Shown: positions 9,521 to 18,922 of the stretch, piece by piece
Position numbering within the stretch: the stretch's first letter is position 1
Layout: each line of letters begins with the position of its first letter
NCBI RefSeq assembly: GCF_019977755.1
Contig: NZ_AP025145.1
Span: 434,001 to 498,000 of the forward strand
DNA from: Vibrio penaeicida
GTDB lineage: Bacteria; Pseudomonadota; Gammaproteobacteria; Enterobacterales; Vibrionaceae
Direction: 5' to 3'
DNA: 64,000 nt
The notes under the pieces: generated by a model
Seen by the model: only the letters and a program-made list of their open reading frames with translations
Databases searched by the model: none
What the model was told of the DNA's origin: nothing
Position numbers and translations under genes: made by a program

Positions 9521-11622
9521 GAGCCATCAGGTTGCTTTTGGCAAATTTCGGTGATTGCCATGTCCGAAGAGCTATCACTCTGGATCCTCTGCATCAATAC
9601 AGGGGTTGCCGGGATGGATGTTTTGACATTTGCATCTAGGCTTTGTTGAGATGCGCTAAAAGGAGAGAATTCTTGCACCTCTGGCGCAGCCAACCCTTCT
9701 AACTCCAATGGCAACTCAGCACCTTGCCCACCAAATCCACCGCCGCTACCTGCGCTGCCACCTGAATTCAGGTTGATCTTAGAACCAACAACATGCACGC
9801 CTGCGGGGTCTACTTTTACAAAATTGCCGCCTACTTTTAGGGTGAGTTCGCTCCCGGCTTCCAACACAATTTTAACGCCGGATTTCAGGTGAATTTCAGT
9901 TGCAGCTTCACTTGCCCAATTGCTTCCTGCTTTCTGATGGATAGATCCATCGACGACCAATGATTGATCGGCAGTGACTTTAGTTCGGCTTTCCCCGTCA
10001 ACGGCTAAATGACGAGCGTTTTTGATGCGCATGAACTGATCGTTGTCGACTGTTGCGTGCTCGTCGTGTCTTATGTGGCTAAGGCTGTCGTTTTGAACTT
10101 CTCGCTCCAAATCTTTTTGGGCATGCAAGTAGACCTTTTCATTGTCGGCTTGGTCTTCAAAGCTAAGCTCGTTGAACCCTTCCCCTTGGTGCGTCTCTGT
10201 ACGAATAACTGTCTTGGTTTTGTTGTCTGCCAAAGCATAAGGAGGCGTATTAATAGCGTGATAGGTTCTTCCCGTTATGATTGGCTGATCAGGGTCGCCA
10301 TTCAGAAAAGAGACAATAACCTCGTGCCCGATTCGGGGAATTGCCATCACACCGAATTGGCTACCTGCCCATTCTTGGGAAACTCGCACCCAACAAGAAC
10401 TGTGTTCGTCGCCGTTTGAATAGCGATCCCAAGGGAAATGCACTTTCACACGACCGTGTTCGTCACAAAATATTTCCTCACCGTCGGGGCCAACAACCAT
10501 CGCCATGGCAGGACCATCGACTTGTGGTTTGGGCAATGGTGTCGCTCGCCACTGACTACTGGCTGGTATAACAGTGAATTGATTGCTGTAAGTCGTTGCA
10601 CCACTGCCCCCTTCTTCTTCTAACGCTTGAGGCTGAGTGCCAGAATGCGTCACCTTTACAACAATCCAAGAGCGATTGCATTTAGGGTCTAAGTGATCTG
10701 TAAGCGTAAACTTTACACCGGCATGTAAGCCCGCATGGTTACTTTTTCCTTCTGCGGTATGCGATTCGCGTCGGAGGAATTCTAGGCGATATTGGCTGAA
10801 GGCTTGACCACTCTCATCATCTTTGTAGCGCGTGGGGGCATCATAGTGCTCGTATCCATCGCGCTGATAACTCATGTTTTGTCCTATCTGCTCTTGTTTG
10901 AACGAATAGGTGGGCTTCTTAAAGCTGTATTCCTGAAACACGACACTGGTGACATCTGAACGCACTCTTTCAGTGAATCCAAAAACATAAGGCGTATCAG
11001 CTTGCCCTCCAGCGATGGCGTTGTAAGTGATTGAGGCCGGTAACGCATCGTAGGTTTGGCTATCGTCGCTGAAAATAATCGTATGTTTAGTTTTTTCGTG
11101 ATTGAAGCGATACACCAAGCCTTCTTCTGCCGCGAGCCGATGCATAAAGGCCAAATCGGTTTCGCGGTATTGAACGCAGAACTCCCTTGGCTGGCAGGAC
11201 CGTTTCAGGGAAAAGGCATAATCGTTGATGCCCATTTCCTGAAAAAGCACTGAGAGAATATCGGGTACAGATTGGTTTTGAAAAATGCGGCTATTTTGCC
11301 TTAAAGAAAGTCGCTCTATGGCTGGCACTAATGTGAGCGTATAAAAAGTATGTTGTCGACCTGTGTCACCTTTAAAAAAGGCACGAACAATACCGTGAAC
11401 GGTTTGTGTGACTTCGCCATTTTGAGTGACGACTAGGCACGCATCTTTGTCGACCACTTGGTTCGGCTGAATATCCATAGAGCGGCTAGCTAACTCAATC
11501 TGGTAGCAAAAACCATGGCATTCTCCATCGTGTGATAGAGACTCCTGTCCTTGATATTCGCGAACAATCAAAGTATTTGGAGCTAAGCCTTCGACATCCA
11601 GAGAGAAGCTTAATTTGCCCAT
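9487..11622 (-). CDS. vgrG: VgrG spike protein (TssI)
   Basis: A 711-residue VgrG with the gp27/gp5-like core: CVQYRETDLAFMHRLAAEEGL in the N-terminal part, VKVHFPWD and WVRVSQEWAGSQFG in the OB-fold region, then EVIVSFLNGDPDQPIITGR. The repetitive beta-helix needle region follows (HLKSGVKIVLEAGSELTLKVGG). The tail after about residue 610 is a Gly/Ser-rich linker and a short extension ending CPLANCPC, with no recognisable toxin domain, so this is a structural VgrG carrying its cargo through the adaptor. It forms the puncturing tip on the Hcp tube. The start has a GGAA ribosome site. It is separated from hcp by two intrinsic-terminator-like hairpins. Confidence 0.93.
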   Translation of the reverse strand: MGKLSFSLDVEGLAPNTLIVREYQGQESLSHDGECHGFCYQIELASRSMDIQPNQVVDKDACLVVTQNGEVTQTVHGIVRAFFKGDTGRQHTFYTLTLVPAIERLSLRQNSRIFQNQSVPDILSVLFQEMGINDYAFSLKRSCQPREFCVQYRETDLAFMHRLAAEEGLVYRFNHEKTKHTIIFSDDSQTYDALPASITYNAIAGGQADTPYVFGFTERVRSDVTSVVFQEYSFKKPTYSFKQEQIGQNMSYQRDGYEHYDAPTRYKDDESGQAFSQYRLEFLRRESHTAEGKSNHAGLHAGVKFTLTDHLDPKCNRSWIVVKVTHSGTQPQALEEEGGSGATTYSNQFTVIPASSQWRATPLPKPQVDGPAMAMVVGPDGEEIFCDEHGRVKVHFPWDRYSNGDEHSSCWVRVSQEWAGSQFGVMAIPRIGHEVIVSFLNGDPDQPIITGRTYHAINTPPYALADNKTKTVIRTETHQGEGFNELSFEDQADNEKVYLHAQKDLEREVQNDSLSHIRHDEHATVDNDQFMRIKNARHLAVDGESRTKVTADQSLVVDGSIHQKAGSNWASEAATEIHLKSGVKIVLEAGSELTLKVGGNFVKVDPAGVHVVGSKINLNSGGSAGSGGGFGGQGAELPLELEGLAAPEVQEFSPFSASQQSLDANVKTSIPATPVLMQRIQSDSSSDMAITEICQKQPDGSCPLANCPCRN

Positions 11623-11653
11623 GCAGTCATTCCGTTTAGCGATCGAACTTGTT

Positions 11654-11715
11654 AAAAATCTGCATTAAAGATGCAGACAAATGAAAAAACGCAAAGCCAC
11701 GCAATGTGACTTTGC
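11654..11715 (-). terminator. Tandem intrinsic terminators between hcp and vgrG
   Basis: Reading on the minus strand, the first hairpin pairs GCAAAGTCAC (11715-11706) with GTGGCTTTGC (11700-11691), one G-T pair, and is followed by GTTTTTT. The second is a perfect 7-bp stem, TCTGCAT (11677-11671) with ATGCAGA (11665-11659), followed by TTTTT (11658-11654). Both lie after the hcp stop and before vgrG, so vgrG expression from the hcp promoter would need read-through. This would favour far more Hcp than VgrG, which suits their copy numbers in the apparatus. Confidence 0.75.
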
Positions 11716-11807
11716 CATCATGCGAACAACCTAATCCGTAGGGGGAGAGCACCAACAAAATGGGGAGCAAATCATTGGTGCGAATACGGTGTTGGTCGAT
11801 TGCTTGA

Positions 11808-12326
11808 TTATGCTTCGACTGGTTTACGCCAATCATCTGAACCAGATGTACCTGCGTTTACGTGGTCCCAGTTGATCTTACGGTAAGACAGAGACACCGT
11901 AACGTTCTGAGTAAAGTCAGACTTAGTTGGATCTTGGCAGTGAGGCATCTCACAGTGAATATCTACGATAGACGCACTTTCTAATACAGTGGTAAAGAAG
12001 TTCTCTTGCTTACCTTCGATTGAAGTACGGTACCATTTCAATTCAACAGTCTTCATTTTTTCGCCCGAAGCCAATGCGTTGTACAGCAATGGAACGGCTT
12101 TGTTCAGCGCAACCGTGAACTGAAATGGTTTGTGAACACGTTGACCGGATGGTTGACCAGACTGAGGATCCGTTGGAACCGTCACGTTGTGGTTAAATTC
12201 TTGAACCAGCATTTGGTCTTCATGACCTTCAACAAACGCGTCACCGATAGAGTCGGTAGACAGTGCGCCAGCAGTAATAAGCCCCTGTGTTTCACCTTCA
12301 ATGGAGATATAACATGGAGTTGGCAT
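11808..12326 (-). CDS. hcp: Hcp tube protein (TssD)
   Basis: A 172-residue Hcp, the usual length. It begins MPTPCYISIEGETQG and contains HKPFQFTVALNKAVPLLYNALASGE and EIxLKWYRT-like strands typical of the V. cholerae Hcp type. Hcp hexamers stack into the T6SS inner tube that is expelled on contraction; the protein has no signal peptide. A strong ribosome site (AAGAGGA) lies 6-7 bases before the ATG. It is the first gene of the minus-strand effector operon, with a leader of roughly 150 bases downstream of a sigma-54-type promoter. Confidence 0.95.
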   Translation of the reverse strand: MPTPCYISIEGETQGLITAGALSTDSIGDAFVEGHEDQMLVQEFNHNVTVPTDPQSGQPSGQRVHKPFQFTVALNKAVPLLYNALASGEKMKTVELKWYRTSIEGKQENFFTTVLESASIVDIHCEMPHCQDPTKSDFTQNVTVSLSYRKINWDHVNAGTSGSDDWRKPVEA

Positions 12327-12492
12327 ATTTAATCCTCTTGTAGAGTTGAATGTTACTGGTCCAGTCGCTTCCCAACCTCAATATGCAGGTTGACCTAGGC
12401 AAGCGGCTAAATCCTTTTATAGCAACAAATAAATAACAATAAATTATGAAGCGCTTTTTGCGCGAATTAGTGTCGATAGACAAGAAGTAATA

Positions 12493-12510
12493 GAGCAAAC
12501 AGTGTGCCAA
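12493..12510 (-). promoter_or_regulatory. Sigma-54 (-24/-12) promoter of the hcp operon
   Basis: The minus strand reads TTGGCACACTGTTTGCTC, with the invariant GG and GC separated by exactly 10 bases and TGGCAC-N5-TTGC matching the RpoN consensus. Transcription would start near 12480, about 155 bases before the hcp ATG. The sigma-54 activator VasH is encoded in this window, and hcp operons of V. cholerae are known to depend on VasH and RpoN. Confidence 0.8.
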
Positions 12511-13616
12511 TTAATAATTTTATTTAAAAACAAATAGTTATGGCATTTGAGTTATTGTTCAAGCAATAGATTGCTATATTGCGGGCAATTTATTGCTCGA
12601 ATAGCGGATTAATGCCTGGATCAGAGTCACATCAATATATATTTCATGGTTCTTTATGATATTTTTGTTTTGTGATGTTAATACAATAATTAATATAATC
12701 ATCAATTTCTTTGTTTGCGGGAATGTCTCATTTTTGATTTTATACATGCCCATAAAATATAGACTGTCTCGAATATATGAATGATGCATGAAGTATCGAT
12801 TTGTTTTGGCAAATTAATACGTTTTATAGTAAAAGAGAATAAGGGATATCAAATATTCCATATCAAACAAAGACAGATTGATTTGATACTTACCTACTGA
12901 TATTAAACGAAATTTACAGCCATTTATTGCATTGAAACCTAACGATTAGGTTTGATGATTAATGATTGTATTTTATACACTTAGGGCTGGCGTTGTCTTT
13001 TAAATGAGAATTTTATCATCTTATTTTTGTGATGACAGTAACGGTTTTACTTTATCCTGATATAGTAGGTTAAATACGTAAATTGAATGATTAAGAACAG
13101 AGAATAAAAAGTGATAGTTGTTCTTAAAAATATAAAAAATAATCTTAAAGATGAGAATTTAATTACATTTTCACTTTGGCTAGTGGATTTCTAGACTAAA
13201 AAATTAAAAATTTATTCTATTAGGCTTTAATGGTGTATACAGATATATCGTACATAAAATGTACGCGCTTTCTTGTACCTTTCTTATACGTCATCCTGTC
13301 GAACTTGACTCCCCTAATTAGAAGCTCACAAGCAGAATTTAATAATTTTTGCTCTGATTGTCAGAGCGAAATGGTGTTTGTTTATTGCTATTTAGCCTGA
13401 TTTGGAACTGAAAGTCGTTGTTATTGGAAAGGTTCGTTGTTGGAATTTTTCTTTTTGGAAGCAGTGGTATTTCTGAAGAACAGCGGTTAATTCCAAGTCT
13501 TGAGCACAAGACTGATATGCCAAGTTTAAGTGCAAAATCAGGCTCGCTCAAATAAGCGCTTGCTCGTAATAAATTCAACATTAACAGCAGTTGGGACAGA
13601 CGAAGGAGACCGTAAT
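12511..13616. other. AT-rich divergent intergenic region between hcp and tssB
   Basis: About 1.1 kb with no convincing gene; short open frames on either strand lack ribosome sites and recognisable sequence. It is clearly AT-rich compared with the flanking genes. It must hold the tssB operon promoter and probably silencer and activator sites. I saw no clear sigma-54 promoter facing tssB. A perfect inverted repeat lies at 13249-13265. Confidence 0.7.
13249..13265. promoter_or_regulatory. Perfect inverted repeat, candidate operator upstream of tssB
   Basis: CGTACAT-AAA-ATGTACG is a perfect 7-bp inverted repeat with a 3-base centre, about 350 bases before the tssB start. It has no T run, so it is not a terminator. 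A regulator binding site is possible; I cannot name the regulator. Confidence 0.35.
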
Positions 13617-14138
13617 ATGTCCAAAGAAGGCAGTGTTGCCCCGAAAGAAAGAATCAATATCAAATACATTCCTGCGACGGGCGACGCTCAGGCGGAAGTG
13701 GAATTGCCGTTGAAGACATTGGTGGTTGGAGACTTTAAAGGGCACGGTGAAGAAACCCCTTTAGAGGAACGTAAACCCGTCAGCATCGACAAAAACAATT
13801 TCGAATCCGTCATGAAGGAAAGCAAACTAACGCTTTCTACCTCGGTTTCAAGCAAGTTAGTGGATGAGGACGACGCTAACTTGCCAGTCGAATTGTCATT
13901 TGAGTCTCTTGCAGACTTCTCACCAGACTCCATCGTTAAGCAAGTTCCTGAACTAAATAAACTGATCGAATTGCGTGAAGCGCTGCTGGCTCTTAAAGGT
14001 CCGCTAGGTAATGTGCCTGCATTCCGTTCTCGTTTACAAGAGCTGCTTGCTTCTGATGACTCACGAGAGAAGCTGTTGGCGGAACTCGATCTTGTGGCAA
14101 CTGATGAGAAAGAAACGTCTGATCAGGGAAATGAATAA
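13617..14138 (+). CDS. tssB: TssB/VipA sheath small subunit
   Basis: A 173-residue protein starting at the ATG at 13617, which has a GAAGGAG ribosome site 8 bases upstream and gives the VipA-type beginning MSKEGSVAPKERINIKYIP. The TLVVGDFKG motif and VPELNKLIELREALLALKGPLGN are characteristic. TssB and TssC form the contractile sheath around the Hcp tube. The C-terminal acidic tail is as in V. cholerae VipA. It is first in the long plus-strand T6SS operon, and tssC starts 35 bases later. An upstream in-frame start at 13530 was rejected as it lacks similarity and a ribosome site. Confidence 0.96.
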   Translation: MSKEGSVAPKERINIKYIPATGDAQAEVELPLKTLVVGDFKGHGEETPLEERKPVSIDKNNFESVMKESKLTLSTSVSSKLVDEDDANLPVELSFESLADFSPDSIVKQVPELNKLIELREALLALKGPLGNVPAFRSRLQELLASDDSREKLLAELDLVATDEKETSDQGNE

Positions 14139-14173
14139 CCAGCGTGAAAAACAGGAACGAAAGGATAATTCCG

Positions 14174-15652
14174 ATGACAACAAATGAAGTCGCTGTAGAA
14201 AGAACGATTGAACAGCAGCAAGGCAATTTACTTGATGAAATCATGGCGCAAACGCGCATCGCACCGAACGAAGAAGCATACGATATTGCTAAAAAAGGTG
14301 TGGCAGCGTTTATCGAGAACCTCGTTGGATCCAACCGCACAGAAGAGCCAGTAAACAAAGCGCTGGTCGACCAAATGCTGGTTGAACTCGATAAAAAAAT
14401 AGGCGCTCAAGTTGATGAAATTCTTCATGATGACGGTTTCCAAAACCTAGAATCATCATGGCGTGGTCTGAAGTTAATGGTAGACCGCACCGATTTTAAT
14501 GAAAACAACAAAATCGACCTATTGCACGTGACGAAAGCAGAGCTTTTGGACGATTTTGAATTCGCACCAGAAACAACTCAATCTGGCTTGTACAAGCACG
14601 TTTACTCTTCTGGTTATGGTCAGTTTGGTGGTGAGCCGACAGGCGTCATCATTGGTAACTATTCCTTCACGCCATCAACGCCAGACATGAAGTTACTTCA
14701 ATACATGGGCTCGTTGGGTGCGATGGCACACGCACCATTTATTTCAAGTGTTGGTCCTGAGTTCTTTGGCATCGATTCGTTTGAAGAATTGCCTAACCTG
14801 AAAGATCTTAAGTCTACTTTCGAAGGGCCTAAGTACACCAAATGGCGTTCGTTGCGTGAGTCGGAAGATGCGCGTTACCTAGGTTTGACTGCGCCGCGTT
14901 TCCTTCTTCGTGTCCCTTACGATCCAACGGAAAACCCGGTTAAGTCCTTCTCTTACGAAGAAAATGTGAGCAACTCACATGAAAGCTACCTATGGGGTAA
15001 CACAGCGTTTGCTTTTGCCACTCGTCTAACCGACAGCTTTGCGAAATACCGTTGGTGTCCGAACATCATTGGTCCACAAAGTGGTGGTGCTGTTGAAGAC
15101 TTGCCTGTTCACGTTTACGAGTCAATGGGTGCACTGCAATCTAAGATCCCAACCGAAGTTCTGGTCACCGACCGTAAAGAATTCGAATTGGCTGAAGAAG
15201 GCTTTATCGCACTAACGATGCGTAAAGGTAGCGATAACGCAGCATTCTTCTCTGCAAACTCTATTCAAAAACCAAAGATCTTCCCGAACACCAAAGAAGG
15301 CAAAGAAGCGGAAACCAACTACAAGTTGGGTACTCAGCTGCCTTATATGATGATCATCAACCGCCTTGCGCACTACATTAAAGTGCTTCAGCGCGAGCAA
15401 ATTGGTGCTTGGAAAGAGCGTCAAGATCTTGAGCGTGAACTCAATGGCTGGATCAAACAATACGTTGCCGACCAAGAGAACCCGCCAGCAGACGTGCGCA
15501 GCCGTCGTCCACTTCGTGCAGCCGCTATCGAAGTGCATGACGTTGAAGGCGAGCCAGGCTGGTACCAGGTATCGCTGTCGGTTCGTCCTCACTTCAAGTA
15601 CATGGGTGCGAACTTTGAGTTGTCTCTAGTAGGACGCTTGGATCAAGCCTAA
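14174..15652 (+). CDS. tssC: TssC/VipB sheath large subunit
   Basis: A 492-residue protein, the same length as I recall for V. cholerae VipB. I chose the ATG at 14174 (MTTNEVAVERTIEQQQG) over one at 14144 because it has an AAAGGA ribosome site and matches the family's beginning. Family marks include LESSWRGLKLMVDRTDF, FGALIGDY-like GVIIGNYSFTPSTPDM and APFISSVGPEFFG. The end ADVRSRRPLRAAAIEVHDVEGEPGWYQ precedes VRPHFKYMGANFELSLVGRLD. It is the main sheath wall, recycled by ClpV. The stop overlaps the tssE start by one base. Confidence 0.96.
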   Translation: MTTNEVAVERTIEQQQGNLLDEIMAQTRIAPNEEAYDIAKKGVAAFIENLVGSNRTEEPVNKALVDQMLVELDKKIGAQVDEILHDDGFQNLESSWRGLKLMVDRTDFNENNKIDLLHVTKAELLDDFEFAPETTQSGLYKHVYSSGYGQFGGEPTGVIIGNYSFTPSTPDMKLLQYMGSLGAMAHAPFISSVGPEFFGIDSFEELPNLKDLKSTFEGPKYTKWRSLRESEDARYLGLTAPRFLLRVPYDPTENPVKSFSYEENVSNSHESYLWGNTAFAFATRLTDSFAKYRWCPNIIGPQSGGAVEDLPVHVYESMGALQSKIPTEVLVTDRKEFELAEEGFIALTMRKGSDNAAFFSANSIQKPKIFPNTKEGKEAETNYKLGTQLPYMMIINRLAHYIKVLQREQIGAWKERQDLERELNGWIKQYVADQENPPADVRSRRPLRAAAIEVHDVEGEPGWYQVSLSVRPHFKYMGANFELSLVGRLDQA

Positions 15653-16092
15653 TGGGATACATCGCCCCAGAAGAAAGTGTTTATGGTGTCAGCCTCTTTG
15701 AGCGTTTAGAGGCTGACGCTAAACCCATGTCACTTTCGAAAGGACCCGATTCCGCTGAGGTGCTTCGTTCCATTAAACGGAATGTGTCTAACATTCTGAA
15801 TACCAGAATCGGAGAGTCATTGAGCTCTCCGAATTTGGGCTTAGTGGATTTTAACGATGCCACCATGGCGATGTTGGACCTTTCCATTCGAGTGAAGCTG
15901 TCTATAAAGCGATGCTTAGAGGAATTTGAGCCAAGGCTAAAAGAAGTCGACGTTCTTGTGATTCAGGACGAGGCGGAACCGCTTAATTTGCGATTTAGCG
16001 TAGCAGCAACCATAGACACCTCCGCCGTTCATGAAAGAGTAAAAATTAGTTTACTCCTTGATAATAATAGAAAATACCGAGTAGTAGGGTAG
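15652..16092 (+). CDS. tssE: TssE baseplate protein (gp25-like)
   Basis: A 146-residue cytoplasmic protein of the gp25/lysozyme-like baseplate family. It carries SIKRNVSNILNTRIGESLSSPNLGLVDFND near the middle and the conserved FEPRL motif followed by a beta-rich end. TssE joins the sheath base to the TssFGK wedge. It begins on the last base of the tssC stop and ends 7 bases before tssF, so the three are read as one unit. Confidence 0.92.
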   Translation: MGYIAPEESVYGVSLFERLEADAKPMSLSKGPDSAEVLRSIKRNVSNILNTRIGESLSSPNLGLVDFNDATMAMLDLSIRVKLSIKRCLEEFEPRLKEVDVLVIQDEAEPLNLRFSVAATIDTSAVHERVKISLLLDNNRKYRVVG

Positions 16093-16099
16093 TTAGCTA

Positions 16100-17863
16100 G
16101 TGGCACAAGACAAATATTTCAGAGATGAGCTGGCGTTTTTAAAAGACCAAGGGAAACAATTTACCGAGATTCATCCTCAACTTTCTCGCTTTTTGAATGG
16201 TCGGAACACCGATCCAGATGTCGAGCGCCTACTCGAAGGCTTCGCGTTTCTAACCGGTAAGCTGAGAGAGAAAGTCGAAGATGAATTTCCAGAGTTAACT
16301 CACTCCATCATCAACATGCTTTGGCCGAATTACCTTCGTCCAATCCCCAGCATGAGCATCCTAAAGTTCAGCCCTAAACGTAACTTCAGTACACGTCAGA
16401 TCATCAAAAAATCCACAACAGTGGATTCTATTCCCGTGTTAGATACAGCGTGCCAATTTCGCACATGTCGAGATGTTGAGATTTACCCGTTAGTGTGCGA
16501 TCGCGTTTCTGCTGTGCACACTAAAGACGCCAGTAAAGTCTCGCTTGAGATGGCGATGATCAATAAGGACGATTCGGTTAAGTCGATCGAGCTGGATTCG
16601 CTGCGTTTCTATTTGGGTGGCGACACCTACAGCGCACAGAATCTGTATCTTTGGCTTGGGCACTATATCGATTCCATTGAAGTGGAGTATGAAGGCGGCA
16701 GCGTTAAGGTGCCAAAAGATGTGTTTGATGTCGTTGGGTTTGATAACGACGGCTTACTGCCATACCCAAAGAATGTTTATCAGGGTTATCGCATATTTCA
16801 AGAATACTTGGCGTTTCCAGAGTCCTTTCATTTCTTCGAACTCAAGCATATCGGGCGTTACATTCCGGATCATGTAGCAGGTAAATTTACGATTCGCTTT
16901 AACTTCACCCAAACCTTGCCTGGCAGTACGCAAGTGACCAGTGAAAGCTTTACGTTGTACGCCACGCCTATTGTTAACTTGTTTAAGCACGATGCCGACC
17001 CGATTGATTTAACGGGCAAGCGCCCTGAATACCGTTTGTCGCCATCGAGCCGTTACCCAAGGCACTATGAAATTTTCAGTGTTGACCATGTAGAAGGTTG
17101 GCAAGAAACCTCCGACGGTCGAATCCGTGGTCAGCGCCGAGTTTACACCCCGTTTGAAAGCTTTCAGCATGAAATTGAATTGGCACGTAAGCGTCTCGCT
17201 CTTTACTACCGTGTTCGAGTAAAAGACAGCATTCGCAAGGATGGATTCGATCATTTTATCTCGTTCGTAAGGGGCGATGAAACGACAGGTTACTTGCAGG
17301 ATGAAGCGGTTACGTTAGAGCTCACGTGCACCAATCGCCAGTTACCGGCGGAGTTGGGCGTAGGTGATATATGCGTAAGCACCGACACCTCTCCTCCGTT
17401 TGCCGATTTCGAAAATATTACGATCCCCACGCAAACCTTGCGCCCTGTATTGGATGGCAGTTTGCTGTGGACATTGATCTCAAATTTATCTCTCAACTAC
17501 TTGTCGCTTCTTGATAAGAAAGCGCTGTGCTCGGTCCTTCGCGCTTACGATTTTCGCTCTTTAGTGGATCAGCAAGCCGCGCGTATTTCTCGCCAACGCA
17601 TGGAAGGCATTGTCTCTATCGAATCCGAGCCGCTCGACAAACTCATTAAAGGCATGCCTGTTCGAGGTCTACTCTCAAAAATCACCATGGATCCAAACGC
17701 ATTCGGATCCGAAGGGGATTTGTATTTGTTTGGCACAGTTTTGAGTCAGTTTTTCGCTTTGTACGCCAGCATCAACTCATTCCATGAATTAGTGGTGGTG
17801 AATGCAGAAAGTCGTGAAGAGTACAGCTGGGGTAATCAGCATGGAATGCAGCCACTGATATGA
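16100..17863 (+). CDS. tssF: TssF baseplate wedge protein (VasA)
   Basis: A 587-residue protein of usual TssF length, starting at a GTG. It begins AQDKYFRDELAFLKDQGKQF and contains DPDVERLLEGFAFLTGKLREKVEDEFPELTHSIINMLWPNYLRPIPSM, the strongly conserved N-terminal signature. The C-terminal part has LRPVLDGSLLWTLISNLSLNYLSL, also typical. TssF pairs with TssG to form the baseplate wedge. Its stop overlaps the tssG start (ATGA). Confidence 0.94.
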   Translation: MAQDKYFRDELAFLKDQGKQFTEIHPQLSRFLNGRNTDPDVERLLEGFAFLTGKLREKVEDEFPELTHSIINMLWPNYLRPIPSMSILKFSPKRNFSTRQIIKKSTTVDSIPVLDTACQFRTCRDVEIYPLVCDRVSAVHTKDASKVSLEMAMINKDDSVKSIELDSLRFYLGGDTYSAQNLYLWLGHYIDSIEVEYEGGSVKVPKDVFDVVGFDNDGLLPYPKNVYQGYRIFQEYLAFPESFHFFELKHIGRYIPDHVAGKFTIRFNFTQTLPGSTQVTSESFTLYATPIVNLFKHDADPIDLTGKRPEYRLSPSSRYPRHYEIFSVDHVEGWQETSDGRIRGQRRVYTPFESFQHEIELARKRLALYYRVRVKDSIRKDGFDHFISFVRGDETTGYLQDEAVTLELTCTNRQLPAELGVGDICVSTDTSPPFADFENITIPTQTLRPVLDGSLLWTLISNLSLNYLSLLDKKALCSVLRAYDFRSLVDQQAARISRQRMEGIVSIESEPLDKLIKGMPVRGLLSKITMDPNAFGSEGDLYLFGTVLSQFFALYASINSFHELVVVNAESREEYSWGNQHGMQPLI

Positions 17864-18879
17864 GATCGACAATGCTTGAGTCAATTCGGGATGAAATGAC
17901 AGACATAAATGAAGTAACAGACATCGATCTAACCGACATTGATGTAAAAAGTTTCAACTTCTACCAATTGGTGGAATTGCTGCTGCAACTGAGCGAGCAC
18001 GATCCAGAAGATGAAGACTGGGAAAGGCAATGTCAGTTCGTGTTTAAGTCGAATCCGAGCTTAGGTTTTTCTACGTCAGATGTGTCTGGCTTGGACCAAA
18101 AACACGACGACCGATTGGAGTTGGAAACCACCTTTCTAGGGTTAACCGGCTCGCAATCTCCTTTGCCAGGCTACTTGCTGGAGCAAGTGTTAACAGAGGG
18201 CGAATTTGGTTTAAGAGGACCGTTTCTCGACTTCTTTAACAATCGAATGATCACGCTGGTGTACCGCATTTGGCGGAAGTACCGCTACTACATTCGATTT
18301 CAAGAAGGCGCGAGCGACGACTTTTCGGCTCAGTTATTTGCCTTGGTCGGGTTGGCGGACCCGGACATGCGCGGCGAAACGCCGATCAACTGGTGCAAGA
18401 TGCTCTCTTACGCCGGAATGCTGGCTGGGCGCAGCCGTTCACCGCAAGTGGTGTCGGGGATCATTGCGCATTGCTTCGATATTGAAGATGTGGACATTCG
18501 CCAGTGGGTACAAAGGAAAGTGGACATTCGCTTGAACCAACAAATGCAGTTGGGCATGGCGAACATGAATTTGGGCGACAACACCGTTATCGGTGAACGA
18601 GTGACAGAGTGTAACGGCAAATTCACCTTGGTATTGAAAGGGTTGAGCCAAGAACGGTTCAGAGACTTTCTGCCAACAGGCAAAGAGTATCAGCCACTTT
18701 GCAAAGTGGTGGAATTCGTGCTGCGAGAGCAAATGGCGTACGACCTAGAACTGCAGCTCGAAGAAGGCGCGGTGTCTGCCATGGTATTGGACAGCAAGGT
18801 CGACATGCCTTTGGGATGGTCGACGTTCTTGGGTGAAGGTGACACCAAACAGAGTGTCACGATTCAAGTCCGACAATAG
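17860..18879 (+). CDS. tssG: TssG baseplate wedge protein (VasB)
   Basis: A 339-residue protein of normal TssG length. SFNFYQLVELLLQL near the start, then FKSNPSLGFSTSDVSGL and LEQVLTEGEFGLRGPFLDFFNNRMITLVYRIWRKYRY are family hallmarks (the last ends in the usual Tyr-Arg rich wedge helix). WSTFLGEGDTK near the C-terminus matches the common GWSTWLG-type ending. An acidic Asp/Thr-rich N-terminal stretch of about 25 residues precedes the domain. It overlaps tssF by 4 bases. Confidence 0.94.
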   Translation: MRSTMLESIRDEMTDINEVTDIDLTDIDVKSFNFYQLVELLLQLSEHDPEDEDWERQCQFVFKSNPSLGFSTSDVSGLDQKHDDRLELETTFLGLTGSQSPLPGYLLEQVLTEGEFGLRGPFLDFFNNRMITLVYRIWRKYRYYIRFQEGASDDFSAQLFALVGLADPDMRGETPINWCKMLSYAGMLAGRSRSPQVVSGIIAHCFDIEDVDIRQWVQRKVDIRLNQQMQLGMANMNLGDNTVIGERVTECNGKFTLVLKGLSQERFRDFLPTGKEYQPLCKVVEFVLREQMAYDLELQLEEGAVSAMVLDSKVDMPLGWSTFLGEGDTKQSVTIQVRQ

Positions 18880-18922
18880 AAAGTCAGTCTGATAATCGAT
18901 AGCCAGGTTAGTTAATAGAGGC

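Noticed and set aside
9487..11622. VgrG as an evolved VgrG with a C-terminal toxin
   Set aside because: The tail after the needle is about 100 residues of linker-like sequence without a recognisable catalytic domain.
11636..11836. Minus-strand frame between hcp and vgrG
   Set aside because: It overlaps the end of hcp and both terminator hairpins and has no ribosome site.
12574..12789. Minus-strand frame of 71 codons in the T6SS spacer
   Set aside because: AT-rich composition, no ribosome site, no family resemblance; typical of chance frames in AT-rich DNA.
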